This document shows positions 17,473 through 27,806 of a DNA stretch of 64,000 nucleotides, piece by piece. The stretch covers positions 1-64,000 of the forward strand of contig CAKONV010000007.1 in assembly GCA_934098295.1 (NCBI GenBank), written 5' to 3'. The DNA is from an uncultured Bacilli bacterium (GTDB taxonomy: Bacteria > Bacillota_I > Bacilli_A > ML615J-28 > CAG-313). Position 1 is the first letter of the stretch. Each line of letters opens with the position of its first letter. The notes below the pieces were generated by a model. The model was given only the letters and a program-made list of their open reading frames with translations. It had not been told where the DNA came from and ran no database searches. A program made the translations under genes and the position numbers.

Positions 17473-17656
17473 CATTCTTTTTTATAACGTCCTCTCTTGA
17501 ACGCTATAATAGTATACCATATTTTATAAACATAGTCAAGAAATTTGATTTTATTTACTTTAACAAAAAATACAAAAAATTAAATATTTATCTGAATTTT
17601 ACTTTTATTAATTGTAATTATGGTGTAATCATATTTGTCATATATTAAAAAAATAC

Positions 17657-17697
17657 ACAAAAGGCGCTAATAGAATATTTTCTATCAACGCCTTTTA
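17657..17697 (-). terminator. Rho-independent terminator
   Basis: AAGGCG...CGCCTT outer stem with an inner TAATAGA/TTCTAT pairing; on the minus strand a T-rich tract follows. It ends the phosphodiester glycosidase gene and separates it from the tRNA cluster. Confidence 0.65.
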
Positions 17698-17733
17698 TTT
17701 TTCATTATTTTAGTTAATTAAAAATTATGTATT

Positions 17734-19698
17734 TTAATTTTCTTTTCTTTTTATAATGATACCAGCAAGACTTACAGCAGCTAATAATTGAACAATTGCC
17801 ACAGAGGATTTTTTACCACATTTTTTCTTTGTTTCTTCTTTTGGTGGTTCTTCTACTTTCAATTTTTCAATAGTATATACATCTCTTGATGAAGATGATG
17901 GATATGCGCCAACGTTATATTCTAATACAATTGTAAACACATCTTTAGTAATTTTATCTTTAGGAACAACAATTGCACCGACATTTCCTCTAATAAAATT
18001 AGGAAGTTTACCACAACTTAGATATGCTTGTATTAAAATTGAACTTGGATCTGAAAGGGTAAAGTTAAATACATAATTATCACCTTCTATGGTGTAATAA
18101 TAATCTGTTAATGTAGGTCGTAATGAACCAGTGCTAAAAGTAAGTGATTTAGTGTTATGAAGATTATAATCTTTGTACTTTAAATCATATTCATAAACTA
18201 ATGTATAATCCATATTAGGGCTTAGTCCTTCTAGATTTAAACTTCCGTCTTTGATTTCTTTTTGTTGTACAGTTTTACCATCTTTATCATTTATCTTGGC
18301 TATTACGTTAGATACGGTAATTCCTTTAGCTTTGTTAAAATGAGAAAAACTTGCTGTTGTATCTGTTACTTCCTCAATATTTAATTTCATTGAAGGAACT
18401 ACTACTAATACTGCATTGGAATCGCTTCTTTCGCTACCATCGGAAGGAGAATTTACAACATCAAAATCATCTTGATCGTTTCTTATTAACATTGTTGTAG
18501 AACCACCACCATCAAGGTTATAAGCATCTGTGCAACCATAATAAGACATCATACAACTCAATTCTTCATATGTCATACCATACATTCCTTGAGCTTGTTG
18601 ACGGCCATCAACAGTTGCAAGAACAATAGTGCCATCAGCTTTTTTACCAATAACTGTACGAGGATGACGATAACTACTGTTGTTGTTCTCATTGTTTATA
18701 CAAACACCATTTTCAATTAAAGTAGCGCCACCGCCAGTTACATTTTCACAATCTTTGTAGTCACCAATGATGTCTTGTTGAACACGAATTTTCACATCAC
18801 AATCAAGATAACTTTGTACTTCTTTATTGCTAGTTACTACCGCAAATTCACCTAATACTAAATCTTTTTCAACATTTTTACTAGTTATTTTGCCTTTTCC
18901 AAATAGTCGAGTATTTGACATTGCATAACATCTTTCAGCTTCTTCCACTATATAACTATTACTAGCAGGAGTTTTAATGCTTACGTTAACAGCTTCTTCG
19001 CCAGATCCATCACGATAGAAATAATAAATACTAATTTCATCACCTGTAGGAGCTGTATTTAATTTATCAACATTAAAAGTTTTTATAATATTATCATCGT
19101 TATCATATATTGCTAAAACATGATAGTCAGTAGTCTCAAAATTCTTATTTCCAATCAAACTATTTTTAGTACCATTATTTGTAAAACCGATCTGATTTTC
19201 ATTTCTGATTGGTCTTACAACGTCACCATTATTAACACATGCACCGTTTGTTTGATATGGTAAAGCTTTATTTTTTCCATTTATATCAAAGAAGTCGCCA
19301 TTAATTCCAGCAAGGACTATCCAACCAGGATTATTTTTTTCGAAATCAATAGCCATTTTTCTAATTGTTTGCTTGCTCCAACTGCTAGAACTACTATAAC
19401 TCCAATTGACCATTCTTAAAATGCCACTAGTTGGAACTTCTAAAACATTAACTACTTGGGGATCAATACTACCAGTTCCGCCAATTAGATTCTTACTTGA
19501 AGAAGTTGCTACATCTCTAATATATCTAATACCATAATCTAATTCATCATTATTTGTTCTTGAAGTTACTTGATAACTTCCACCTAATTCTTCTATTTTT
19601 CTATCATCAAATGCTATAGAAGCTTTTGCCTTATAATTGGCAAAACTAAGAGTAACTATCGCTACTGTTAGTGTTATTAAAAATAAAATCTTTTTCAT
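17734..19698 (-). CDS. Surface phosphodiester glycosidase (NAGPA-type) with Cys-Gly C-terminal tail
   Basis: 654 residues. Signal peptide 1-27. Residues of about 110-430 are a phosphodiester glycosidase domain, the family of the human GlcNAc-1-phosphodiester glycosidase: GINGDFFD, GGATLIENG, HPRTVIGK, NLDGGGSTTM and SDGSERSDSNA are all present. Two fibronectin-like beta domains follow (430-620). The C-terminus is a KKKCGKKSS motif, a hydrophobic segment and a final IIKRKEN, shared with the proteins at 40758 and 46058. It probably removes sugars linked through phosphodiesters, such as teichoic-acid GlcNAc, at the cell surface. It stands alone with its own terminator; its paralogue at 46058-48295 is inside the amino-sugar locus. 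Confidence 0.85.
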   Translation of the reverse strand: MKKILFLITLTVAIVTLSFANYKAKASIAFDDRKIEELGGSYQVTSRTNNDELDYGIRYIRDVATSSSKNLIGGTGSIDPQVVNVLEVPTSGILRMVNWSYSSSSSWSKQTIRKMAIDFEKNNPGWIVLAGINGDFFDINGKNKALPYQTNGACVNNGDVVRPIRNENQIGFTNNGTKNSLIGNKNFETTDYHVLAIYDNDDNIIKTFNVDKLNTAPTGDEISIYYFYRDGSGEEAVNVSIKTPASNSYIVEEAERCYAMSNTRLFGKGKITSKNVEKDLVLGEFAVVTSNKEVQSYLDCDVKIRVQQDIIGDYKDCENVTGGGATLIENGVCINNENNNSSYRHPRTVIGKKADGTIVLATVDGRQQAQGMYGMTYEELSCMMSYYGCTDAYNLDGGGSTTMLIRNDQDDFDVVNSPSDGSERSDSNAVLVVVPSMKLNIEEVTDTTASFSHFNKAKGITVSNVIAKINDKDGKTVQQKEIKDGSLNLEGLSPNMDYTLVYEYDLKYKDYNLHNTKSLTFSTGSLRPTLTDYYYTIEGDNYVFNFTLSDPSSILIQAYLSCGKLPNFIRGNVGAIVVPKDKITKDVFTIVLEYNVGAYPSSSSRDVYTIEKLKVEEPPKEETKKKCGKKSSVAIVQLLAAVSLAGIIIKRKEN

Positions 19699-19771
19699 TT
19701 TTTACATCCTCATCTTTCGGTTTTATTATATCATAATTTATTTAAAAAGACATTTATTTGAAAACTTTTTT

Positions 19772-19805
19772 TAAAAAAAGAATTCTTGAATACTCAAGAA
19801 TTCTT
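19772..19805 (-). terminator. Terminator of efp
   Basis: A perfect 12-bp inverted repeat (AAGAATTCTTGA and its complement) with a four-base loop, followed on the minus strand by a T-run. Confidence 0.75.
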
Positions 19806-19816
19806 CCTAACTTTAA

Positions 19817-20374
19817 TCATCCTTTGCAACTATATTTTCCATCGAAGGTAGTAACAACAATTTTATCACCTTGAGAAACAAACATAGGTACTTTTACAAC
19901 TAATCCTGTTTCAATAGTTACTTCTTTTAAGGCATTTGTAGCTGTGTTACCAGCAACAGCAGGAGAAGCTTCTGTTACAACAAAAGTCATCTTTTCTGGT
20001 AAATTTACGCCTAATACTTCCGTACCATAGAAAACAATTTCTAATGTTTGACCTTCTAATAAGAATTGTTTTTCCCATTTTAAACGTTCAGCAGGGATTT
20101 CAATTTGATCATATGTTTCTAAATCCATGAAACAATATGTTTCACCACCATATAGATATTGCATTTTTTTCTTTTCAACTAAAGCTTGTTCCATTTTTTC
20201 ACCAGCTGTAAAAGTTATTTCGTTTACAGCATTAGTTCTTAAATTTCTAAGTTTAGTTCTAACAAATGCGCCACCTTTACCTGGTTTTACATGTTGAAAC
20301 TCCATAATTTGATAAATTGCATTGTTATATAAAATTGTCATACCAGTCTTAAAATCTGCAGTAGAAATAGACAT
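19817..20374 (-). CDS. efp: Translation elongation factor P
   Basis: 185 residues, the usual length. It relieves ribosome stalling at polyproline stretches. The KOW-like first domain carries VKPGKGGAFVRTKL with the tip lysine at residue 33, the position that is modified in many bacteria; OB domains follow. No modification genes (epmA, earP, ymfI) are seen here. Start behind GGAGG. Confidence 0.95.
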   Translation of the reverse strand: MSISTADFKTGMTILYNNAIYQIMEFQHVKPGKGGAFVRTKLRNLRTNAVNEITFTAGEKMEQALVEKKKMQYLYGGETYCFMDLETYDQIEIPAERLKWEKQFLLEGQTLEIVFYGTEVLGVNLPEKMTFVVTEASPAVAGNTATNALKEVTIETGLVVKVPMFVSQGDKIVVTTFDGKYSCKG

Positions 20375-20416
20375 TATTAAATTCCTCCATTAAAGTATTA
20401 TATTTCATATGTGATA

Positions 20417-20445
20417 ATTATATCAAATTATTAATTATTTTTCAA
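20417..20445 (-). promoter_or_regulatory. Promoter of efp
   Basis: On the minus strand TTGAAA (20440-20445), a 17-bp spacer and TATAAT (20417-20422), about 40 bp before the efp start. Confidence 0.7.
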
Positions 20446-20512
20446 GTTATATATATCTTTTTTTGATATAATATATGTGCTATTTATTTTTTAAAAAAGA
20501 AAGGCTAAAAAA

Positions 20513-21454
20513 ATGTCTAATATAAAAATCATAAAATTAAGCGATCAAGGATTTTGTTTTGGTGTTAAAAGAGCCATTAAGATTGCCGAGGAAACTAGTA
20601 AAAATGATACTTTACCACGACCTATTTATTTATTAGGTAATATTGTTCACAATGAACATATTTCAACCTATCTTAAAAGTTTAGATATTATTGTAATTGA
20701 AGGTAGTAATCGTCTTGAAATGTTAGATATGGTACCAAATAATAAAACTGTTATTTTTTCAGCCCATGGTGTTAGTCAAAAAGTTAGAGAGAAAGCAATA
20801 AAGAAAAATTTAACTATCATTGATGCTACATGTCCTTATGTTGAAAAAACTTTTAAACTTGTTGAAGAGAAAGCTAATGATAATGCTAGCATCCTATATA
20901 TCGGTAAAAGGGACCATCCTGAAACTGAAGCAGTTTTAGAATTAGATAAACATATTCATCTTGTTGAAAATGATAACTTAATGTTTGATAACTTAAATAC
21001 TGAAAAAATTTATGTAGCTCATCAAACAACAATGTCTAATTATGATATTGAAAATTTATTTGAGAAAATTAAAACAGTTTACCCTAATGCTTTAAAACTT
21101 GATATGATTTGTAGAGTTACTGAAAACAGACAAAAACAACTTTCCGAAATTGGAAATCTTCATCTCGAAGGTGCCAGTTTAATAATTGTCATTGGTGATA
21201 AACATAGTAATAATTCAACTAAATTATATGAACTTGCGAAAAGAAATGCTAGTGTCGATGCTGTTTTTATTGAATCTATTAGTGAACTTAATTTAGAAAT
21301 GGTAAAGAAATATCAAAATGTTGTTATTGCTTCAGGTACCTCTACTCCTCCATCACTAATTAAAGAAGTAATTGATACTATTAATATTATTGATACTATT
21401 ACTTCTTCTCATGTTGATAGTAATATACAATTAAATAAGCTTTTAGAAGAATAA
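20513..21454 (+). CDS. ispH: 4-hydroxy-3-methylbut-2-enyl diphosphate reductase
   Basis: 313 residues, the last enzyme of the MEP isoprenoid pathway, a 4Fe-4S protein. Cluster cysteines are visible in QGFCFGVKRA (Cys 15), DATCPYVEK (near 105) and DMICRVTENRQ (near 200). The family motifs HNEH and TTMS are present. It implies a non-mevalonate route in this organism. It is divergent from efp and followed by its own terminator. Confidence 0.94.
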   Translation: MSNIKIIKLSDQGFCFGVKRAIKIAEETSKNDTLPRPIYLLGNIVHNEHISTYLKSLDIIVIEGSNRLEMLDMVPNNKTVIFSAHGVSQKVREKAIKKNLTIIDATCPYVEKTFKLVEEKANDNASILYIGKRDHPETEAVLELDKHIHLVENDNLMFDNLNTEKIYVAHQTTMSNYDIENLFEKIKTVYPNALKLDMICRVTENRQKQLSEIGNLHLEGASLIIVIGDKHSNNSTKLYELAKRNASVDAVFIESISELNLEMVKKYQNVVIASGTSTPPSLIKEVIDTINIIDTITSSHVDSNIQLNKLLEE

Positions 21455-21458
21455 AAAT

Positions 21459-21497
21459 GTGGATGCTTATCAAAATGACAAGCATCCATTTTTATTT
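21459..21497 (+). terminator. Terminator of ispH
   Basis: TGGATGCTT pairs with AAGCATCCA, followed by a T-rich run. The convergent gene at 21499 starts its stop codon right behind it, so it may also serve the minus strand. Confidence 0.75.
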
Positions 21498-21498
21498 T

Positions 21499-22629
21499 TT
21501 ACTCTTCTTCAACTTTTTCATCTTTTCTCTTTAAAAGAATAATTGGAATTTCCATTTCTTCCTTGGTAAGACCAGCATGATGAGCCTTAAAGACTAAATC
21601 ATCTTCTTTAATTTCATTAGTAAAATATAAATCATCAGTTGCTACGGCAACATAATCACCTAAAGCAACAGTTGTGATATCATTTGGAGTATATAGACCA
21701 GACAATTTTGAATTAATAAATTCCTCTCTTGTAAATAATCTAAAATAATCACCAAAGTATTCTTTAAAATATTTTTCAAAAGTTTCATTCATACCATTCT
21801 TTACATAGAATTGGGCAAAACGTCCTTCACCACTAAATGGTTTCTTCAAACATTCAACAAACAATGGATATTTTGAAAGTTCAATCGGTTCAACATCAAT
21901 CATACCATGATCGGCAGTTATAAATATAATTGTATCATTAGGGATGTTCTCAGATAATTTTAAAATTTGATTTTCAATATCCATAAGACAAGTTCTAGTT
22001 ACTTGACTGGTTGTTCCATATTCATGCATTGTGTAATCAGGATCAGTCCAATAAAGGTAAGTGAAATTACTTTCTTCCTTTTTAGCGTTTTCAATTAAAC
22101 TATCGATGCCATCTTTTAAAGTTTCAACGCCATCTTCTCTAATTGTTTTTGGAAAAATCGTGTAAGATTTCGCTTTCTTTAAATTTAAATAAAATGGTGA
22201 AACAGGAATCTTATCTTCAACATTATATTTTGTAAATGGTTCTTTAGTTACAGCATTTTGATTTTTAAACAATACTAAAGCTGGATCATCCTCTTCTAAA
22301 TATAACGTCCAACCTAACCATCCTGACTCAATAGGAGCAACTCCGGTTTGAATTGCCGTAGTAGCAGCAACTGTAGTTGGTGGATAAACACTATTTAAAG
22401 TAACAATTTGATGTGTTTTTAAAATACTACCATTTCCTAAGTTGTCATCAATAACCTTTATTCCCATTCCATCAAGTAAGATAACAGCAACATGCTTATA
22501 CTTCTTACTTAATAAAAAATCAATTACTGGTTGCGTAGAATATTTAGGAGTTAATCCATAATATTTCATTAATGATGACGCAAAGTTTACTAAACTGTTT
22601 TTATAATTTGTTTTTCCAATATGAGACAT
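21499..22629 (-). CDS. Alkaline-phosphatase-superfamily phosphodiesterase/nucleotide pyrophosphatase
   Basis: 376 residues with no signal peptide. The N-terminal metal site is VILLDGMG, the nucleophile Thr is in YPPTTVAATTA, and the second metal site is ITADHGM with DPDYTMHEYG before it. This is the type I phosphodiesterase layout within the superfamily. The substrate is unknown; a cytosolic location suggests nucleotide or sugar phosphodiesters. Confidence 0.8.
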   Translation of the reverse strand: MSHIGKTNYKNSLVNFASSLMKYYGLTPKYSTQPVIDFLLSKKYKHVAVILLDGMGIKVIDDNLGNGSILKTHQIVTLNSVYPPTTVAATTAIQTGVAPIESGWLGWTLYLEEDDPALVLFKNQNAVTKEPFTKYNVEDKIPVSPFYLNLKKAKSYTIFPKTIREDGVETLKDGIDSLIENAKKEESNFTYLYWTDPDYTMHEYGTTSQVTRTCLMDIENQILKLSENIPNDTIIFITADHGMIDVEPIELSKYPLFVECLKKPFSGEGRFAQFYVKNGMNETFEKYFKEYFGDYFRLFTREEFINSKLSGLYTPNDITTVALGDYVAVATDDLYFTNEIKEDDLVFKAHHAGLTKEEMEIPIILLKRKDEKVEEE

Positions 22630-22823
22630 CTTTTTCTCCTCATTATTTATTTAAAATTTATTTTCCGCTCCTGTTATTATACTCTAATTTCATCTAAAAA
22701 TCATAAAATATGCAATTTTTACATTGTTTTATTTTCTTAAGAGATTAGTTTTTTTAATGTTAAACAAGCATAAAAATGATATTTTTTCCATTAAAATATT
22801 TTTGTTTTTTATTTGATTCTTAA

Positions 22824-22866
22824 TAAAATCAAAGAGTTAGCACTTCTACTAACTCCTTGATTTTAA
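22824..22866 (-). terminator. Terminator of pheT
   Basis: AAAATCAA(A)GAGTTAG pairs with CTAACTC(C)TTGATTTT around an 8-base loop, about 25 bp behind the pheT stop. Confidence 0.75.
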
Positions 22867-22890
22867 AAAAACTAATTATAATTTAAATCT

Positions 22891-25293
22891 TTATTTTCTA
22901 AGTTCGATTTTATAGCAGTATGCAAGTGTATTTAAAATTTTCTTAATTTTAGCATTTATAATATCATCTGTTAAAGTTTCATCAGATTCTAATGTTATTC
23001 TTACAGCAACGCTCTTTTTGTCCTCTTCAATGTGAGATCCTTCATATAAGTCAAAAACTTGAACATTTTTTATCATTTTAGAGTCGCATCGATAAATAGA
23101 TTCGATTACATCACCTACTGCTTGATTTTTATCCATTACTAATGCTAAATCTCTTTCAACAGATGGCACTTTTGAAATAGGTTTAAAAGTTACTACTTCA
23201 TTTTTAAGTTCGTAAATAGGCTCTAATTGTAACTCAAATACATAGGTGTTTTCAATATCATTATCTTTAGAAACTTGAGGATGTATTTCACCAATATAAC
23301 CAATAATCTTAGAGTCATAGATGATTTTTGCACTTCTACCTGGATGTAAATCTGGGGTTACAATGTCTAATTTTTCATATTTTACTTTTATACCTAAGCG
23401 AATAAATAATTGTTCCAAAATTCCTTTTACATAGAAGAAATCAACATCATCATAACTATTTTTCCAGAATAAATGATTTTGAGTTCCTTGAATTGCTCCA
23501 GCTAAATTCCAAGTTTCTTTTGGTAAATCATTTTCTAAACAGTATACTTTTCCAATTTCGTATATTCCAAGATTATAAATTTTTCTTGCGTTATTATATT
23601 TTAGAACTTCCATTAAACTTGGTACTAAACTTCTTCTTAGAATTGAATGTTCTTCCGTCATTGGGTGAAGAAGAGTGATTGGCTTTGAAGAATCTGTATA
23701 TAATATCTTAAACATTTCACTAAGTTTTGGACTTACTAAAGAGTAAGTTATTACTTCATTTAATCCTAATCCAACCAAAGTCTTATTGATTACTTTTCTT
23801 ACATGTTGAGGATATGTAACTACACTTTCAACATTCATTAATGGTAATGTGTCATTTAATCGATCATATCCATGAATTCTTGCTATTTCTTCAATTAAAT
23901 CAGGTTTAATCTTTACATCCATTCTTCTATTAGGAACATATACATTAATATTTTCATTATCGTATTCTACTTTGAATCCTAAAGATACACATATATGTTC
24001 TATTTCTTCTTTAGAAATCATAATTCCTAAATATTTATAAACATAGTCCGTAGTTATAGTAATTTTCGTATCATCTATGTGACTGATACCAGCATGGGCA
24101 TAGCCTTTTAATACTGTTGCATCAGCATATTTTTCTAACAAATAGCAAGCATAATTGACAGCTTCTAAAGAACTATTTAAATCAACGCCTCTTTCATATC
24201 TAACGCTTGATTCACTTCGTAATCCAACACGTGCTGATGTTTTTCTAATTGTTAGTGGATTGAAGACAGCACTTTCTAATACAAGATTAGTAGTTGAACT
24301 TGTAACTTCTGTAGAAAGTCCACCCATAACACCTGCTAAACAGATTGCTCTATTGTTTTCTTTTTCATCAGAAATAACAATATCTGTATTCTTTAAGTTT
24401 CTTTCAATATTATCTAATGTTACTAGCTTTTCATCATCTGTTGCATTTCTTACGATAATTTTCTTTCCTAATTTATCTTTATCAAAGGCATGTAGTGGTT
24501 GGCCGAAAAGCATTAATACATAGTTAGTGATATCTACTACATTATTTATTGGTCTAATACCGGAAGCTATTAAACGAGCTTTAATAAAAATAGGTGATTC
24601 TTTAATTTTTACATTTTCAACAACTCTAGCATAATATGATAAGCAGTCGGCTGTTTTTAATTCAACACTAATTTCACTTGTTGCTTCTTTTTCACTTTCT
24701 GAAAGAGTATATGCAGGAAGCAAAAGTGGTAAATTATACATTGCTGATACATCATGTGCAACACCAATTATACTCATTAAGTCCATACGATTAGGAGTTA
24801 ATCCAAGTTCAATTAGATAATCATCAAAGCATAAATACTCTAAAGCTGATGAACCAACTTTAGCATCATCACCTAATACATATATACCATTTTGATATTT
24901 TGTGGGAACATATTTGTTTTCAATTCCTAACTCTTGTAATGAACATATCATACCAAGAGACTCTACACCTCTAACTTTTGATGGTTTAATTGTTCCTCCA
25001 GGTAAAACAGCACCGGGTAAGGCAACGATTACTTTTTGGCCTGCAGCAATATTGGGAGCACCACAAACAATTTGACTCACCTTATCACCCAAATCTACTT
25101 GACATACATGTAAGTGATCTGAATTTTCATGCATTTTTACTTCTAAAACATGACCAACAACTAACGATGTTGCATTTACCATTTTATTGAAAGTTTCTAC
25201 TTCTACTGAGTATAGAGACATATCAGCAGAAAGTTTTTCAGGACTAACATTTAATTTTACTAAATCTTTTAACCAATTATATGATACTATCAT
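22891..25293 (-). CDS. pheT: Phenylalanyl-tRNA synthetase beta subunit
   Basis: 800 residues, the full length. N-terminal tRNA-binding EMAP-like domain (HVLEVKMHENSDHLHVCQVD, VCGAPNI), B3/B4 editing region, B5 domain (SARVGLRSESSVRYERGVD, PNRRMDVKIKPDLIEEIARIHG split across segments), and C-terminal anticodon-binding fold ending in KIELRK. It pairs with PheS as an alpha2beta2 enzyme. It starts 4 bp after pheS ends. Confidence 0.96.
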   Translation of the reverse strand: MIVSYNWLKDLVKLNVSPEKLSADMSLYSVEVETFNKMVNATSLVVGHVLEVKMHENSDHLHVCQVDLGDKVSQIVCGAPNIAAGQKVIVALPGAVLPGGTIKPSKVRGVESLGMICSLQELGIENKYVPTKYQNGIYVLGDDAKVGSSALEYLCFDDYLIELGLTPNRMDLMSIIGVAHDVSAMYNLPLLLPAYTLSESEKEATSEISVELKTADCLSYYARVVENVKIKESPIFIKARLIASGIRPINNVVDITNYVLMLFGQPLHAFDKDKLGKKIIVRNATDDEKLVTLDNIERNLKNTDIVISDEKENNRAICLAGVMGGLSTEVTSSTTNLVLESAVFNPLTIRKTSARVGLRSESSVRYERGVDLNSSLEAVNYACYLLEKYADATVLKGYAHAGISHIDDTKITITTDYVYKYLGIMISKEEIEHICVSLGFKVEYDNENINVYVPNRRMDVKIKPDLIEEIARIHGYDRLNDTLPLMNVESVVTYPQHVRKVINKTLVGLGLNEVITYSLVSPKLSEMFKILYTDSSKPITLLHPMTEEHSILRRSLVPSLMEVLKYNNARKIYNLGIYEIGKVYCLENDLPKETWNLAGAIQGTQNHLFWKNSYDDVDFFYVKGILEQLFIRLGIKVKYEKLDIVTPDLHPGRSAKIIYDSKIIGYIGEIHPQVSKDNDIENTYVFELQLEPIYELKNEVVTFKPISKVPSVERDLALVMDKNQAVGDVIESIYRCDSKMIKNVQVFDLYEGSHIEEDKKSVAVRITLESDETLTDDIINAKIKKILNTLAYCYKIELRK

Positions 25294-25297
25294 TTTT

Positions 25298-26335
25298 TTA
25301 TTCTCCTTTGAACTGTTCTAAGAAACGTTTATCATTTAAATAGAAATTACGAATATCATCAATTCCATGTCTTAGCATTGCTGCTCTTTCTATACCAATA
25401 CCAAAAGCAAAGCCTTGATATACTTCTGGATCATAACCCGAAGCTTTCAAAACATTAGGATGAACCATTCCCGCACCAAGTACTTCAATCCAACCAGAGT
25501 GTTTACAAATTGGACATCCTTTTCCACCACATTTAAAACAACTTACGTCAACTTCTACACTTGGTTCTGTAAAAGGAAAATACGATGGTTTAAAACGAAT
25601 TTTTCTTGTTTGCCCAAACATTCTTTGAACAAATAATTGTAGTGTACCTTTTAAGTCAGACATAGTAATATTTTTATCTACTACTAATCCTTCAAATTGC
25701 ATAAATTGATGAGAATGAGTAGCGTCATCATCATCACGACGATATACTTTTCCAGGTGCTAATATTTTTACAGGTTGACCCTTCTTTTCTAGTAGAGTTC
25801 TAACTTGTACTGGTGATGTTTGTGTACGCATTAATAAATTTTCTGTAATATAAAAAGAATCTTGCATATCACGAGCTGGATGACCCTTAGGGACATTTAA
25901 CATTTCAAAATTAAATAAGTCAGTTTCTACTTCTGGACCTTCAGCGATGCTGTACCCCATTCCAATAAATATTTCTTCAACTTCTTCAATGGTTTTTGTC
26001 AATGGGTGATTAGTACCTAAACTAAATGATTTACCAGGTAGGCTTACATCAACAGCTTCACTTTTCAATTTACGATCAATTTCTGCTTGTTCAATGGCTT
26101 TTCTTTTTTCAACAATTGCCATTTCTATTTTTTTCTTAACTTCATTAGCAGAACTACCAATAATCTTTTTTTGTTCTACAGCAAAACCAGCCATTTTTTT
26201 CATGATTTCAGCTAAAGGACTTTTTTTACCAGTATAAAAAGCTCTTAATTCATTTAAATCATTTTGAGATTCGGCACTTTTTACTTTTTCAATGGCTAAA
26301 TTTTCAATTTCTTTTAATTGTTCTTGTTCATTCAT
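25298..26335 (-). CDS. pheS: Phenylalanyl-tRNA synthetase alpha subunit
   Basis: 345 residues from ATG 26335; the upstream TTG at 26350 overlaps the GGAGG ribosome site (26344-26348), so the ATG is preferred. N-terminal coiled coil (1-90), then the class II catalytic core with [27 protein letters not shown] and [10 protein letters not shown]. The four-cysteine knuckle [12 protein letters not shown] near residue 275 is also present. Expression is controlled by the T-box upstream. Confidence 0.96.
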   Translation of the reverse strand: MNEQEQLKEIENLAIEKVKSAESQNDLNELRAFYTGKKSPLAEIMKKMAGFAVEQKKIIGSSANEVKKKIEMAIVEKRKAIEQAEIDRKLKSEAVDVSLPGKSFSLGTNHPLTKTIEEVEEIFIGMGYSIAEGPEVETDLFNFEMLNVPKGHPARDMQDSFYITENLLMRTQTSPVQVRTLLEKKGQPVKILAPGKVYRRDDDDATHSHQFMQFEGLVVDKNITMSDLKGTLQLFVQRMFGQTRKIRFKPSYFPFTEPSVEVDVSCFKCGGKGCPICKHSGWIEVLGAGMVHPNVLKASGYDPEVYQGFAFGIGIERAAMLRHGIDDIRNFYLNDKRFLEQFKGE

Positions 26336-26365
26336 TTTCTTTTCCTCCAAATAAAAAAAGCATCA

Positions 26366-26612
26366 CTTAAATTAAAAATCTAAGGACGCTTGTTAATTTT
26401 ACGTGGTACCACCTTAGTTTATAAAATCACATTAATTTGTAATTTTATACACTCAATTAAACCTTTAACGCAAGTTGTGCGGACTTTATTAGAGCCACTC
26501 CTAAGGCGAACGCTTCTATATATCACTAATTTAAAGCTTTCAGTCTATGGCTTTAATCCCTTGTAAAAGCAATATATATACTTTTCCTTAATCAACGTAT
26601 TATTTTATCACT
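26366..26612 (-). ncRNA. T-box riboswitch, phenylalanine specific
   Basis: The T-box core AAGGTGGTACCACG lies at 26402-26415 on the minus strand. The terminator form pairs CTAAGG with CCTTAG and ends in ATTTTT about 26 bp before the pheS ribosome site. In stem I the specifier is TTC (26518-26520), placed just before GCCTTAGGAGTGGC, the same position as TGG in the trpS leader. A TATAAT box at 26617-26622 sets the 5' end. Uncharged tRNA-Phe should turn on pheST. Confidence 0.9.
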
Positions 26613-26665
26613 TATGATTATATCACACATGAGCAATTTCGTGTTGAAAAGTGCAAAACTTTTAT

Positions 26666-26710
26666 AAAAATAAAGATTATAAATCTTATTCGATTTATAA
26701 CCTTATTTTT
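26666..26710 (-). terminator. Terminator of the CotD-like gene
   Basis: AAGATTATAAATC pairs with GATTTATAACCTT around a six-base loop, with A- and T-runs on either side, 9 bp behind the stop. Confidence 0.7.
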
Positions 26711-26718
26711 GATTAATA

Positions 26719-27066
26719 CTATCTACGTGGTGGAAAAGTATTATCAGGATCATTTACATGAACTTCACTACAAGTGTATTGTGGAATAAACTCTTTTTGA
26801 AGAATGTGATGATGTACCACTTCTGTATGATAGTTATGAACATATGGTTGTTTTACGATATGATATTGATTTAACACTTGTTTTGAACAAGTTACGATTG
26901 GTGGACATTCTTGATAAATAGTTGGACAACATCCCATATTTGGATCTTGTTTTTGGCATCCACATCCTTTTTTATTATCTTTATTAACAAAATCAGCTTG
27001 GTTTAATCCTTGATTAGCTCCCATATAATTCATGTTATTGATAAAAGGATTTTGAAATTGATTCAT
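26719..27066 (-). CDS. Spore-coat-like protein (CotD family)
   Basis: 115 residues, rich in Asn, Cys, His and Tyr, with no signal peptide. The central CPPIVTCSKQVLNQYHIV and VHNYHTEVVHHHIL segments match the pattern of the inner spore coat protein CotD family (CPP-x-V, then His-rich strands). Cys-Gly-Cys and Cys-Cys pairs near residue 35-47 suggest cross-linking. It is monocistronic with a strong ribosome site. Presence of a coat gene points to a spore-forming ancestor or a reused coat-like polymer. Confidence 0.7.
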   Translation of the reverse strand: MNQFQNPFINNMNYMGANQGLNQADFVNKDNKKGCGCQKQDPNMGCCPTIYQECPPIVTCSKQVLNQYHIVKQPYVHNYHTEVVHHHILQKEFIPQYTCSEVHVNDPDNTFPPRR

Positions 27067-27190
27067 TGTTTCACCTCCTTTGATACTATAATATGAATTA
27101 AAAGATATTTGGTAATAGTTTTATGCCTAACTTTGACAAATTATTCTTTTTATCATTTGTATAATTAATATGAAAAGAGAGGACTAATAT

Positions 27191-27766
27191 ATGAATTTAA
27201 CACCAATTGTAATTGAACAAAACGGTAGAGGAGAAAGAAGCTACGATATTTATTCTAGATTGTTACAAGACCGGATTATAATTTTATTTGGTGAAATCAC
27301 AGATGCTTTGTCAGCTAGCATTATTTCTCAATTATTATTTTTATCTTCTGTAAGTGAGGAAAAAGATATTTATTTATATATAAATTCTCCTGGTGGTAGC
27401 GTTACGGCTGGACTTGCTATTTTTGATACTATGCGTTATATCAAGCCTAAGGTGGTTACCATTGGTATGGGAATTTGTGCAAGTATGGGAGCGTTTCTTT
27501 TGTCTAGTGGCAATAAAAGATTGGCTTTAGAAAATACCAAGATTATGATACATCAGCCCTTAGGTGGCGCTAAAGGACAAGCAACAGATATTATGATTGT
27601 TGCCGAGGAAATAATTAAAATTAAGAAAAAACTTAATCAGATTTTGGCCAAAAATACTGGACAGGATTTAGAAAAAATTACTAAAGATGCTGATCGTGAT
27701 TTTTATATGGATGCGCTTCAAGCTAAATCTTACGGTCTAATTGATGATATCCTCCTTTCTAAATAA
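27191..27766 (+). CDS. clpP: ATP-dependent Clp protease proteolytic subunit
   Basis: 191 residues. Serine protease that forms the tetradecameric barrel used by Clp ATPases. The catalytic triad is Ser98 (GICASMGA), His121 (MIHQPLGG) and Asp170 (KDADRD). The N-terminal [20 protein letters not shown] is typical. No CtsR-type repeat is evident upstream. Confidence 0.95.
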   Translation: MNLTPIVIEQNGRGERSYDIYSRLLQDRIIILFGEITDALSASIISQLLFLSSVSEEKDIYLYINSPGGSVTAGLAIFDTMRYIKPKVVTIGMGICASMGAFLLSSGNKRLALENTKIMIHQPLGGAKGQATDIMIVAEEIIKIKKKLNQILAKNTGQDLEKITKDADRDFYMDALQAKSYGLIDDILLSK

Positions 27767-27806
27767 AATAGATATATAGCAGTTTTCTTGCTATATATCT
27801 ATTTTA
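27766..27806 (+). terminator. Bidirectional terminator between clpP and rluD-like gene
   Basis: AGATATATAGCA pairs with TGCTATATATCT around a 7-base loop, with T-rich flanks on both strands between two convergent genes. Confidence 0.75.

Noticed and set aside
27120..27190. CtsR operator or clean promoter before clpP
   Set aside because: TTGACA and TATAAT are present but 21 bp apart, and the heptad repeat of CtsR sites is not found.
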